A stretch of 64,000 nt of DNA, taken from assembly GCF_037975245.1 (NCBI RefSeq), contig NC_092563.1, forward strand, positions 31,089,960 to 31,153,959, in the 5' to 3' direction. The stretch is from Apostichopus japonicus (lineage: Eukaryota; Echinodermata; Holothuroidea; Aspidochirotida; Stichopodidae). A program made the translations under genes and the position numbers. Positions 45,590-58,400 of the stretch are shown here, piece by piece (the first letter of the stretch is position 1; every line of letters starts with the position of its first letter). The notes beneath the pieces were generated by a model. The model saw nothing but the letters and a program-made list of their open reading frames with translations. It was not told the DNA's origin and searched no databases.

Positions 45590-46150
45590 ATATTTCCTCC
45601 GGCGGTACTGCTGTCGGCATTCCGCTGTAATATCTATCGGTCCGTTAGCGGACCACCAGCGGTTGCCTAATTACGTATTAACCCATGCAGCCGCACCTAA
45701 ACCTGGCCTATACTATGTACACAAAATCCAAGTATTCTTAATTTTTCTCCCCACAGGAACAAATATATATTAAAAAAGCACAGGTTAAATAGTTTAATAG
45801 AAACTCATCTTTAACTAAACTTTCATATAGAGACGTAAGATTTTGGACAGACCCGATGGTCAATGTGTATGTGAGCTTGTGTAAATTGCTGAATGACTTT
45901 CATAACATACTATTTGTGGGAAAATTTCTACGGCGGTACGCTGTTGGTCAGCTGTCGGAATTCTGCTAGGTTTCTCCAAGCAACAATGTCTATCGGTCCG
46001 TTGGAGGACCTCCAGCGTGTAACCGCCGGCTTTTTTACGACGTCGATACGCTGTCGGCAATACGCTGGGTTTTTCCAAGCAGCAATATCTATCGGTAAAT
46101 CGGACGTCCAGCGTTTTACCGCCAGCGTTTTTACGCCAGCGGACCGCCAG
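45590..46150. repeat. GC-rich subterminal repeats, right side of the 7-kb element
   Basis: Copies of a roughly 100-bp unit lie near 45,590-45,665, 45,928-46,030 and 46,035-46,145. Shared words are GCTGTCGG, TTCTCCAAGCA, ATCTATCGGT, CCAGCG and ACCGCC. They are related to the left-side repeats by the GCCGGCGG/CCGCCAGCG words rather than by a common unit. Confidence 0.75.
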
Positions 46151-46164
46151 TGTGATGCATACTG

Positions 46165-46318
46165 GGGGCCCCCTCGAAAGATCCCCCTTTTCAGGGGGGT
46201 GCGCTCAAGATTTGGGCTTTTTACCCAAGATATTCTTATTCCTTATGAAATTCTGGTCTAGAAAAATCACATGAGATAAAGCCTCCTTCCGGGTGATACC
46301 TAGCTCATTCAAAGCCTG
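46165..46318 (-). repeat. Right terminal inverted repeat of the 7-kb element
   Basis: Inverted partner of 39,368-39,530. Similarity ends abruptly outside CTCATTCAAAGCCT, which fixes the boundary to within a few bases. Confidence 0.8.
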
Positions 46319-46460
46319 GTGTAATACTAGGGTAGAACTCAAATGAAGCTGTATGATATATGTACATGTGCCTACAGTAACACAAACACTAGTGATGCCT
46401 AAAGCTAGCCTAGCCCATAAACCTTGGCCTAAGCTCGGAATGAAATTTAATTATTCATAC

Positions 46461-46587
46461 CTCCTGGATAAAGGTTCACACTATTCAGGGAATCTGAGAG
46501 TTGCTTCAATTCCACAAATATGTAGCCTTTAGGTGTGTATTGGCAAACAGGGGCAACTTCTGACACCATGGCTTGCTTGGTCGCCAT
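46461..46587 (-). CDS. Possible first coding exon of an unidentified gene
   Basis: On the minus strand an ATG in a good context (TTTGGCATGGCGA) opens a 42-codon frame beginning MATKQAMVSEVAPVCQYTPK and ending in a GTATGA donor at 46,460. No homology was recognised. Transcription would run left into the 7-kb element, so either that element lies in the gene's first intron, or this exon feeds the DUF4806-like exons on the same strand. An overlapping 68-codon frame (46,506-46,712) lacks any support. Confidence 0.3.
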
Positions 46588-48048
46588 GCCAAACTTCCTG
46601 CCTGACAGTGTCGTTGACAACAGCTTACTATTACTATAGTAGTAGTGCTACACTGAGAAGAAGCAGCGACTTTCTGTAAAACTTTCCATTTGTCAGTGAA
46701 ATGGAGTCCCACGAAAACGAGAAACTTTGAGGTTTTTTTTAATTCCTTTTTTTGCTGGGTGCCATAAAATTTAGTTTTAAATGAAAAAAATTAGTTGGAA
46801 TCAAGATGATGTCCTGAGATTTGGCAAATACAATTTTTGTACACGTACAGTAGTGAAAAGTTACAGATATAATACAGGGAAGCGCAAATGGTTATAAATT
46901 TTCAAGAACAGTTTTGTTTTTACTACACAGTCACAACACTTTGGAGGGCCAATTGAGAAAAAATACCAGAATTTTTTAACAAATAAGCCATGATTTTGAT
47001 AAGATACAGAGATACTTCCTGATGAAAACACTGATTACTAGTTACACAAAACTTACGGAAATATTTTTCATCATTAATGATCACTTATTAATGACTAATA
47101 AGTAACGTTATTTTTCACCTTATGGACACAATGATAACTTTGAGTTGAAGGGTGCATCAAAGTAAATACGAAGTTATCGTATCCCATATTGGAAAACACT
47201 GATCAATGGAATTTCGGAAAGAGACAATGTTGAGGGAACGTAGTTGGTATTTGCAACGCGTGAGTAGTACTGGGTATATTTTGAGGGTTGATATAACATG
47301 AAATGGGGTATCACTTGTATCTTCATCAAATTAGGCTGCCAGGGTTGCCGATTTTGCTTTCCTCGTGGTTAGTGACTTCATATTTCTCGGCACAGTAAGT
47401 ATAGTAACAATACCTATTTCGCGAATTAACGAATGTGCTGGATATATAGACTATGATTCCTATGTTGACTAGCTGAGTGTAGGTTACGTTCAGGCATCAA
47501 ATGCTCCGTAGTGCAGTATTTGATGCACTAATTTGTAATTCGATGTTTCTTTTTCTCACAATTTGCAAAGGGCCATGCTTCCCTGCCCATCACCTCTCTC
47601 TTATATCTCTATTTTTTTTAACCTTTCGATGTTTGCCGCAATTAAGGCTCTCAAAAATAATTTAATATCGGCAGAAATGCTTATAAAACATGCCTCTAAT
47701 CCATAGCTGTCGCATTAAGCATAATACTAGGTTGTTACATCGTAAAAAGGGTCTCGGAATAAAATTTGCTCAAATTATGCACAAGTGAACGCAATTTTTC
47801 ATGTGAAAAAACAATATTTGAGTAGTTTCTAGTTGTTATGATATCTTTACATCAATCTGGTAATTAACATTCTACAGTAATTATAAACAAGTTATGATGG
47901 TACCATTTGCTGTTTAGTTTGATTGGCCTTAGCTTACATTTTCTAATTGAACTTGAATGGAATTAAATTGGTAACAAATAAGGCTGTTTAACTTCAAGTT
48001 AGTACTTCTATTTGTTCATAAACGGAATAATACTGATAATGTGTACAA
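46588..48048. other. Anonymous AT-rich DNA
   Basis: No protein motif or tandem structure was recognised. Confidence 0.4.
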
Positions 48049-48090
48049 ACCACCCTTTGCAAGTGCTTATAAGCACTTGCAAAGGGTGGT
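48049..48090. repeat. Perfect 42-bp palindrome
   Basis: The 21-bp arm from 48,049 to 48,069 (beginning ACCACCCTTTGCAAGTGCTT) is followed without spacer by its exact reverse complement to 48,090. Flanks are not complementary, so the palindrome ends sharply. Confidence 0.95.
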
Positions 48091-49499
48091 CCCAATACAT
48101 GCAAATTGTGAGCCCTCTTTGGAGATAGGGGAGGAGGGGTGTAAGGAGTATGCATTGAAACATTCAATAAGCAATAGACCTACACTTTGTGGTTTCCAAA
48201 TAGGAGCAACTCAAAGGCTTTTGAAATCTTGTACTTGAAAAATATCATTGATATGACAATATGACTAAGATCAACGATTTTAGGGCAGGTGTAATGTCAT
48301 CAATAATTCCTGTGTCAATCATTTATGGTGCTCCATAAAAGAACTATTAGCTGCAGAAAATCATCTCTCAAATAATTTGTTCAAAATGTACTATGCTGGA
48401 TGGTACGTGCCACTTGATGCAACCGCCTACATTGATTTACATTGCAGAGATAAATCATAAAAGATTTCTGAGGATCAAGGTCTTCTTTAAATTCCCAAAC
48501 TACGAGCAGCTGGCTACGGGCCACATCCACAAAAACCGAACATATATATAGTCATACAGTACCAAAATTGCTCATTATTCTGTATATGAATGTGTTACAG
48601 TTACTGAGGGTAATCAAACATAGGTCGATACTTGGAAAAACATGGGATGAGGTGGTCTATATCAGTGAGCTGAATGCGTGGCTAATTCCATGCTATCTTT
48701 GAATTATACTCTTTGAACTATAGTTGCACATATCATAAATGGGCGTAGGAATGATTTGTGTGCACCCTAATTGGCTTAAGTGAGCAGTAATAATTGCATT
48801 AGTGAAGATCGATGCTGTCATGTGACTAAAAGTCTAAAACAGTTCATTTGAGTGCATTCAGGAGGTGCATGTCTTCGAACACAAGCAGGTTTCTCTCCAT
48901 GCCATATTTAGCACATAGTTAGAGAACATATCCCTGTAGAATATTTGCTGATCACTGACCTCCAAGGTAATAAAGTTTAATTCAATAACACCTCTGCATT
49001 AGTATGACCTTGGCCATACTCACAACACACTCAGTGACCATCAGCTACTTCAGGCCTTTTCCTACAGTTTATATTCACACAGTGCAAAAAATAACAATGT
49101 GTTCGGTCATCATGTGCATGTGTATAGCCTATGCTTGCAGTGTGGCAGTGTAACAGGTGAACATGTATTGCAGGGATGAAGTGTTGAAATTAAGTTTATG
49201 GACCATGAACATTACATTTTGTTTTAATTTCCAAGAAATAGGGATTGAAGTAGCTCTAGGTCTATAGTCAACCAGCTTAGCTTTTAGCAGAAGCAAAAAT
49301 TGCAGGATTAACACATTTGTTTGATAAGTTTTAGCTGGTGAATGTGCCAAGCATGTCTGTAACAACTTCCCAGACTAAGCAAACTGTATTTAATTATGTA
49401 CTAAGCAGACTAGACATAGTATGGGAGCCTCTATGACCATATATGTGTGTTATACCATTTAAGTAAGCTTCAGCCTGTAGGTGTTGCTATCCACACATC
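48091..49499. other. Anonymous DNA leading into the satellite
   Basis: No gene was recognised. The first recognisable satellite blocks appear at about 49,500. Confidence 0.4.
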
Positions 49500-52400
49500 A
49501 CATGGACTCCTAAGTTAAAACAGTACTCCAAAATAAAATGCAGTACCCTCATACCCTGTACTGTATAGCAAAGTTTATATAATACAGAACACATGTTTGA
49601 GCTCAGACTTAGCAGTTACTTTGAGGAGGCACTTCAAATTTCCACAACTTATTACTCCAAAATGAAAACAGTACCCAAAATTTTACCATATATCAAGATA
49701 AGTGTGAGTTGTGCTAGTTTTGTCTCAAAAATTATAGGTTCAAGTTAGAAATGTTTGGTTTATGGATTTGTTAACTATAAGGAACACATATTTGAGTTCA
49801 TTCATAGCAAAGAACTTGATTTTGCATTTCAGATTATCACATACAAGGACTCCAAAGTTAAAACAGGACCCCCACACACTGTACTGTATAGCAAGAGTTA
49901 CTGTACATATAAGGTGCACTAGTTTCCTGTCTAAATAAAGCAATAAAGGTTGGAAAATTCTTGTTCAAAGGCTTGTTTTCAATACAAAACACATGTTTGA
50001 GCTCAGACTTAGCAGTTACTTTAAGGAGGCACTTCAAATTTTCCAAAACCTAGTACTCAAAACTGAAAACAGTACCCCAAATTGGACCGGATATCAAGAT
50101 AAGTGTGAGTTGTCCTAGTTTTGTCTCTAAAATTAGAAGTTGAAGTTGGAAAAGTTTAGTTGATGGATTTGTTAACTATAAGAAACACATATTTGAGCTC
50201 AGTCATAGCAAGTTACTTGATTTTTCATATCCGATTATCACATGCAAGGACTCCAAAGTTAAAATAGTACTTCAAAATCAAATGCAGTACCCCCATACAA
50301 TGTACTGTATAGCACAAGTTACCGTATACAGTGCAATAGTTTCTTGTCTGAAATATGAAGTCAAAGTTGGAACAATTTTGTTCAAAGACTTGTGTACAAT
50401 ACAAAACAAATGTTTGAGCTCAGACTTGGCAGTTAACTTGAGGAGCCACTTCAAATTTTCCACAACCTAGTACTCAAAACTGACAACAGTACCCCAAATT
50501 GTACCGTATATCACGATAAATGTGACTTTTCCTAGTTTTGTCTCTAAAATTAGAAGTTGAAGTTGGAAAAGTTTAGTTGATGGATTTGTTAACTATAAGA
50601 AACACATATTTGAGCTCAGTCATAGCAAGTTACTTGATTTTTCATTTCCGATTATCACATGCAAGGACTCCAAAGTTAAAATAGTACTTCAAAATCAAAT
50701 GCAGTACCCCCATACACTGTACTGTATAGCACAAGTTACGGTATATAGTGCAATAGTTTCTTGTCTGAAATATGAAGTCAAAGTTGGAACAATTTTGTTC
50801 AAAGACTTGTGTACAATACAAAACAAATGTTTGAGCTCAGACTTGGCAGTTAACTTGAGGAGCCACTTCAAATTTTCCACAACCTAGTACTGAAAACTGA
50901 AAACAGTACCCCAAATTGTACCGTATATCACGATAAATGTGACTTTTCTTAGTTTTGTCTCTAAAATTAGAAGTTGAAGTTGGAAAAGTTTAGTTGATGG
51001 ATTTGTTAACTATAAGAAACACATATTTGAGCTCAGTCATAGCAAGTTACTTGATTTTTCATTTCCGATTATCACATGCAAGGACTCCAAAGTTAAAATA
51101 GTACTTCAAAATCAAATGCAGTACCCCCATACACTGTACTGTATAGCACAAGTTACGGTATATAGTGCAATAGTTTCTTGTCTGAAATATGAAGTCAAAG
51201 TTGGAAAAATTTTGTTCAAAGACTTGTGTACAATACAAAACAAATGTTTGAGCTCAGACTTGGCAGTTAACTTGAGGAGCCACTTCAAATTTTCCACAAC
51301 CTAGTACTCAAAACTGAAAACAGTACCCCAAATTGTACCGTATATCACGATAAATGTGACTTTTCCTAGTTTTGTCTCTAAAATTAGAAGTTGAAGTTGG
51401 AAAAGTTTAGTTGATGGATTTGTTAACTATAAGAAACACATATTTGAGCTCAGTCATAGCAAGTTACTTGATTTTTCATTTCCGATTATCACATGCAAGG
51501 ACTCCAAAGTTAAAATAGTACTTCAAAATCAAATGCAGTACCCCCATACACTGTTCTGTATAGCACAAGTTATGGTATATAAAGTGCAAAAGTTTCTTGT
51601 CTGAAATATGATGTCAAAGTTGGAAAAATTTTGTTCAAAGACTTGTTTTCAATACAAAACAAATGTTTGAGCTCAGACTTAGCAGTTAATTTGAGGAGGC
51701 ACTTCAAATTTTCCACAACCTAGTACTCAAAACTGAAAACAGTACCCCAAATTGTACCGTATATCACGATAAATGTGACTTTTCCTAGTTTTGTCTCTAA
51801 AATTAGAAGCTGAAGTAGGAAAAGTTTAGTTGATGGATTTGTTAACTATAAGAAACACATACTTGAGCTCAGTCATAGCAAGTTACTTGATTTTTCATAT
51901 CCGATTATCACATGCAAGGACTCCAAAGTTAAAATAGTACTTCAAAATCAAATGCAGTACCCCCATACACTGTACTGTATAGCACAAGTTACGGTATATA
52001 AAGTGCAATAGTTTCTTGTCTGAAATATGATGTCAAAGTTGGAAAAATTTTGTTCAAAGACTTGTGTACAATACAAAACAAATGTTTGAGCTCAGACTTA
52101 GCAGTTAACTTGAGGAGCCACTTCAAATTTTCCACAACCTAGTACTCAAAACTGAAAACAGTACCCCAAATTGTACCGTATATCACAATAAATGTGACTT
52201 TTCCTAGTTTTGTCTCTAAAATTAGAAGTTGAAGTTGGAAAAGTTTAGTTGATGGATTTGTTAACTATAAGAAACACATATTTGAGCTAAGTCATAGCAA
52301 GTTACTTGATTTTTCATTTCGGATTATCACATGCAAGGACTGCAAAGTTAAAATAGTACTTCAAAATCAAATGCAGTACCCCCATACACTGTACTGTATA

Positions 52401-55400
52401 GCACAAGTAACGGTATATAGAGTGCAATAGTTTCTTGTCTGAAATATGAAGTCAAAGTTGGAACAATTTTGTTCAAAGACTTGTGTACAATACAAAACAA
52501 ATGTTTGAGCTCAGACTTAGCAGTTAACTTGAGGAGGCACTTCAAATTTTCCACAACCTAGTACTCAAAACTGAAAACAGTACCCCAAATTGTACCGTAT
52601 ATCACGATAAATGTGACTTTTCCTAGTTTTGTCTCTAAAATTAGAAGTTGAAGTTGGAAAAGTTTAGTTGATGGATTTGTTAACTATAAGAAACACATAT
52701 TTGAGCTCAGTCATAGCAAGTTACTTGATTTTTCATTTCCGATTATCACATGCAAGGACTCCAAAGTTAAAATAGTACTTCAAAATAAAATGCAGTACCC
52801 CCATACACTGTACTGTATAGCACAAGTTACCATATATAAAGTGCAATAGTTTCTTGTCTGAAATATGATATCAAAGTTGGAAAAATTTTGTTCAAAGACT
52901 TGTGTACAATACAAAACAAATGTTTGAGCTCAGACTTAGCAGTTAACTTGAGGAGGCACTTCAAATTTTCCACAACCTAGTACTCAAAACTGAAAATTGT
53001 ACCGTATATCACGATAAATGTGACTTTTCCTAGTTTTGTCTCTAAAATTAGAAGTTGAAGTTGGAAAAGTTTAGTTGATGGATTTGTTAACTATAAGAAA
53101 CACATATTTGAGCTCAGTCATAGCAAGTTACTTGATTTTTCATTTCCGATTATCACATGCAAGGACTCCAAAGTCAAAATAGTACTTCAAAATCAAATGC
53201 AGTACCCCCATACACTGTACTGTATAGCACAAGTTACGGTATATAAAGTGCAATAGTTTCTTGTCTGAAATATGATGTCAAAGTTGGAAAAATTTTGTTC
53301 AAAGACTTGTGTACAATACAAAACAAATGTTTGAGCTCAGACTTAGCAGTTAACTTGAGGAGGCACTTCAAATTTTCCACAACCTTGTACTCAAAACTGA
53401 AAACAGTACCCCAAATTGTACCGTATATCACAATAAATGTGACTTTTCTTAGTTTTGTCTCTAAAATTAGAAGTTGAAGTTGGAAAAGTTTAGTTGATGG
53501 ATTTGTTAACTATAAGAAACACATATTTGAGCTCATTCATAGCAAGTTACTTGATTTTTCATTTCCGATTATCACATGCAAGGACTCCAAAGTTAAAATA
53601 GTACTTCAAAATAAATGCAGTACCCCCATACACTGTACTGTATAGCACAAGTTACGGTATATAGAGTGCAATAGTTTCTTGTCTGAAATATGAAGTCAAA
53701 GTTGGAAAAATTTTGTTCAAAGACTTGTGTACAATACAAAACAAATGTTTGAGCTCAGACTTAGCAGTTAACTTGAGGAGGCACTTCAAATTTTCCACAA
53801 CCTAGTACTCAAAACTGAAAACAGTACCCCAAATTGTACCGTATATCACGATAAATGTGACTTTTCCTAGTTTTGTCTCTAAAATTAGAAGTTGAAGTTG
53901 GAAAAGTTTAGTTGATGGATTTGTTAACTATAAGAAACACATATTTGAGCTCAGTCATAGCAAGTTACTTGATTTTTTATTTCCGATTATCACATGCAAG
54001 GACTCCAAAGTTAAAATAGTACTTCAAAATCAAATGCAGTACCCCCATACACTGTACTGTATAGCACAAGTTACCGTATATAAAGTGCAATAGTTTCTTG
54101 TCTGAAATATGATGTCAAAGTTGGAAAAATTTTGTTCAAAGACTTGTTTTCAATACAAAACAAATGTTTGAGCTCAGACTTAGCAGTTAACTTGAGGAGG
54201 CACTTCAAATTTTCCACAACCTAGTACTCAAAACTGAAAACAGTACCCCAAATTGTACCGTATATCACAATAAATGTGACTTTTCCTAGTTTTGTCTCTA
54301 AAATTAGAAGTTGAAGTTGGAAAAGTTTAGTTGATGGATTTGTTAACTATAAGAAACACATATTTGAGCTCAGTCATAGCAAGTTACTTGATTTTTCATT
54401 TCCGATTATCACATGCAAGGACTCCAAAGTTAAAATAGTACTTCAAAATAAAAGGCAGTACCCATACACTGTACTGTATAGCACAAGTAACGGTATATAG
54501 AGTGCAATAGTTTCTTGTCTGAAATATGAAGTCAAAGTTGGAACAATTTTGTTCAAAGACTTGTGTACAATACAAAACAAATGTTTGAGCTCAGACTTAG
54601 CAGTTAACTTGAGGAGGCACTTCAAATTTTCCACAACCTAGTACTCAAAACTGACAACAGTACCCCAAATTGTACCGTATATCACGATAAATGTGACTTT
54701 TCCTAGTTTTGTCTCTAAAATTAGAAGTTGAAGTTGGAAAAGTTTAGTTGATGGATTTGTTAACTATGAGAAACACATATTTGAGCTCAGTCATAGCAAG
54801 TTACTTGATTTTTCATTTCGGATTATCACATGCAAGGACTCCAAAGTTAAAATAGTACTTCAAAATCAAATGCAGTACCCCCATACACTGTACTGTATAG
54901 CACAAGTTACCGTATATAAAGTGCAATAGTTTCTTGTCTGAAATATGATGTCAAAGTTGGAAAAATTTTGTTCAAAGACTTGTTTTCAATACAAAACAAA
55001 TGTTTGAGCTCAGACTTAGCAGTTAACTTGAGGAGGCACTTCAAATTTTCCACAACCTAGTACTCAAAACTGAAAACAGTACCCCAAATTGTACCGTATA
55101 TCACGATAAATGTGACTTTTCTTAGTTTTGTCTCTAAAATTAGAAGTTGAAGTTGGAAAAGTTTAGTTGATGGATTTGTTAACTATAAGAAACACATATT
55201 TGAGCTCAGTCATAGCAGGTTACTTGATTTTTCATTTCCGATTATCACATGCAAGGACTCCAAAGTTAAAATAGTACTTCAAAATAAAATGCAGTACCCC
55301 CATACACTGTACTGTATAGCACAAGTTACGGTATATAAAGTGCAATAGTTTCTTGTCTGAAATATGAAGTCAAAGTTGGAACAATTTTGTTCAAAGACTT

Positions 55401-58400
55401 GTGTACAATACAAAACAAATGTTTGAGCTCAGACTTAGCAGTTAACTTGAGGAGGCACTTCAAATTTTCCACAACCAAGTAATCAAAACTGACAACAGTA
55501 CCCCAAATTGTACCGTATATCACGATAAATGTGACTTTTCTTAGTTTTGTCTCTAAAATTAGAAGTTGAAGTTGGAAAAGTTTAGTTGATGGATTTGTTA
55601 ACTATAAGAAACACATATTTGAGCTCATTCATAGCAAGTTACTTGATTTTTCATTTCCGATTATCACATGCAAGGACTGCAAAGTTAAAATAGTACTTCA
55701 AAATAAAATGCAGTACCGCCATACACTGTACTGTATAGCACAAGTTACGGTATATAGAGTGCAATAGTTTCTTGTCTGAAATATGAAGTCAAAGTTGGAA
55801 CAATTTTGTTCAAAGACTTGTGTACAATACAAAACAAATGTTTGAGCTCAGACTTAGCAGTTAACTTGAGGAGGCACTTCAAATTTTCCACAACCTAGTA
55901 CTCAAAACTGAAAATTGTACCGTATATCACGATAAATGTGACTTTTCCTAGTTTTGTCTCTAAAATTAGAAGTTGAAGTTGGACAAGTTTAGTTGATGGA
56001 TTTGTTAACTATAAGAAACACATATTTGAGCTCATTCATAGCAAGTTACTTGATTTTTCATATCCGAATATCACATGCAAGGACTCCAAAGTTAAAATAG
56101 TACTTCAAAATAAAATGCAGTACCCCCATACACTGTACTGTATAGCACAAGTTACGGTATATAAAGTGGAATAGTTTCTTGTCTGAAATATGAAGTCAAA
56201 GTTGGAAAAATTTTGTTCAAAGACTTGTTTTCAATACAAAACAAATGTTTGAGCTCAGACTTAGCAGTTAACTTGAGGAGGCACTTCAAATTTTCCACAA
56301 CCTAGTACTCAAAACTGAAAACAGTACCCCAAATTGTACCGGATATCAAGATAAGTGTGAGTTGTCCTAGTTTTGTCCCTAAAATTAGAAGTTGAAGTTG
56401 GAAAAGTTTAGTTGATGGATTTGTTAACTATAAGAAACACATATTTGAGCTCAGTCATAGCAAGTTACTTGATTTTTCATTTCGGATTATCACATGCAAG
56501 GACTCCAAAGTTAAAATAGTACTTCAAAATAAAATGCAGCACCCCCATACAATGTACTGTATAGCACAAGTTACCGTATACAGTGCAATAGTTTCTTGTC
56601 TGAAATATGAAGTCAAAGTTGGAAAAATTTTGTTCAAAGACTTGTTTTCAATACAAAACAAATGTTTGAGCTCAGACTTAGCAGTTAACTTGAGGAGGCA
56701 CTTCAAATTTTCCACAACCTAGTACTCAAAACTGAAAACAGTACCCCAGATTGTACCGGATATCAAGATAAGTGTGAGTTGTCCTAGTTTTGTCTCTAAA
56801 ATTAGAAGTTGAAGTTGGAAAAGTTTAGTTGATGGATTTGTTAACTATAAGAAACACATATTTGAGCTCAGTCATAGCAAGTTACTTGATTTTTCATTTC
56901 GGATTATCACATGCAAGGACTCCAAAGTTAAAATAGTACTTCAAAATAAAATGCATTACCCCCATACAATGTACTGTATAGCACAAGTTACCGTATACAG
57001 TGCAATAGTTTCTTGTCTGAAATATGAAGTCAAAGTTGGAAAAATTTTGTTCAAAGACTTGTGTACAATACAAAACAAATGTTTGAGCTCAGACTTGGCA
57101 GTTAACTTGAGGAGGCACTTCAAATTTTCCACAACCTAGTACTCAAAACTGAAAACAGTACCCCAAATTGTACCTTATATCACGATAAATGTGACTTTTC
57201 CTAGTTTTGTCTCTAAAATTAGAAGTTGAAGTTGGAAAAGTTTAGTTGATGGATTTGTTAACTATAAGAAACACATATTTGAGCTCAGTCATAGCAAGTT
57301 ACTTGATTTTTCATTCCGGATTATCACATGCAAGGACTCCAAAGTTAAAATAGTACTTCAAAATAAAATGCATTACCCCCATACAATGTACTGTATAGCA
57401 CAAGTTACCGTATACAGTGCAATAGTTTCTTGTCTGAAATATGAAGTCAAAGTTGGAAAAATTTTGTTCAAAGACTTGTGTACAATACAAAACAAATGTT
57501 TGAGCTCAGACTTGGCAGTTAACTTGAGGAGCCACTTCAAATTTTCCACAACCTAGTACTCAAAACTGAAAACAGTACCCCAAATTGTACCTTATATCAC
57601 GATAAATGTGACTTTTCCTAGTTTTGTCTCTAAAATTAGAAGTTGAAGTTGGAAAAGTTTAGTTGATGGATTTGTTAACTATAAGAAACACATATTTGAG
57701 CTCAGTCATAGCAAGTTACTTGATTTTTCATTTCCAATTATCACATGCAAGGACTGCAAAGTTAAAATAGTACTTCAAAATAAAATGCAGTACCCCCATA
57801 CACTGTACTGTATAGCACAAGTAACGGTATATAGAGTGCAATAGTTTCTTGTCTGAAATATAAAGTCAAAGTTGGAACAATTTTGTTCAAAGACTTGTGT
57901 ACAATACAAAACAAATGTTTGAGCTCAGACTTAGCAGTTAACTTGAGGAGGCACTTCAAATTTTCCACAACCTAGTACTCAAAACTGAAAACAGTACCCC
58001 AAATTGTACCGTATATCACGATAAATGTGACTTTTCCTAGTTTTGTCTCTAAAATTAGAAGTTGAAGTTGGAAAAGTTTAGTTGATGGATTTGTTAACTA
58101 TAAGAAACACATATTTGAGCTCAGTCATAGCAAGTTACTTGATTTTTCATTTCCGATTATCACATGCAAGGACTCCAAAGTTAAAATAGTACTTCAAAAT
58201 CAAATGCAGTACCCCCATACACTGTACTGTATAGCACAAGTTACGGTATATAAAGTGGAATAGTTTCTTGTCTGAAATATGATGTCAAAGTTGGAAAAAT
58301 TTTGTTCAAAGACTTGTGTACAATACAAAACAAATGTTTGAGCTCAGACTTAGCAGTTAACTTGAGGAGGCACTTCAAATTTTCCACAACCTAGTACTCA

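Larger units (their letters stand above)
39368..46318. mobile_element. About 7-kb element bounded by terminal inverted repeats, carrying a DUF4806-like gene
   Basis: The left end 39,368-39,530 is repeated in inverted form at 46,165-46,318. Shared blocks include GAATGAGCTAG, GGAAGGAGG, TTATCTCATGTG, TTTTTCTAGACCAGAATTTC, ATAAGGAATAAGAATA and CTTGGGTAAAAAGCCCAAAT. Inside each end are GC-rich subterminal repeats (40,440-41,160 and 45,590-46,150) standing out from the AT-rich surroundings. Between them are minus-strand exons resembling DUF4806. The layout (TIR, repeats, gene, repeats, TIR) is that of a DNA transposon. No target duplication or transposase was identified. Confidence 0.65.
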
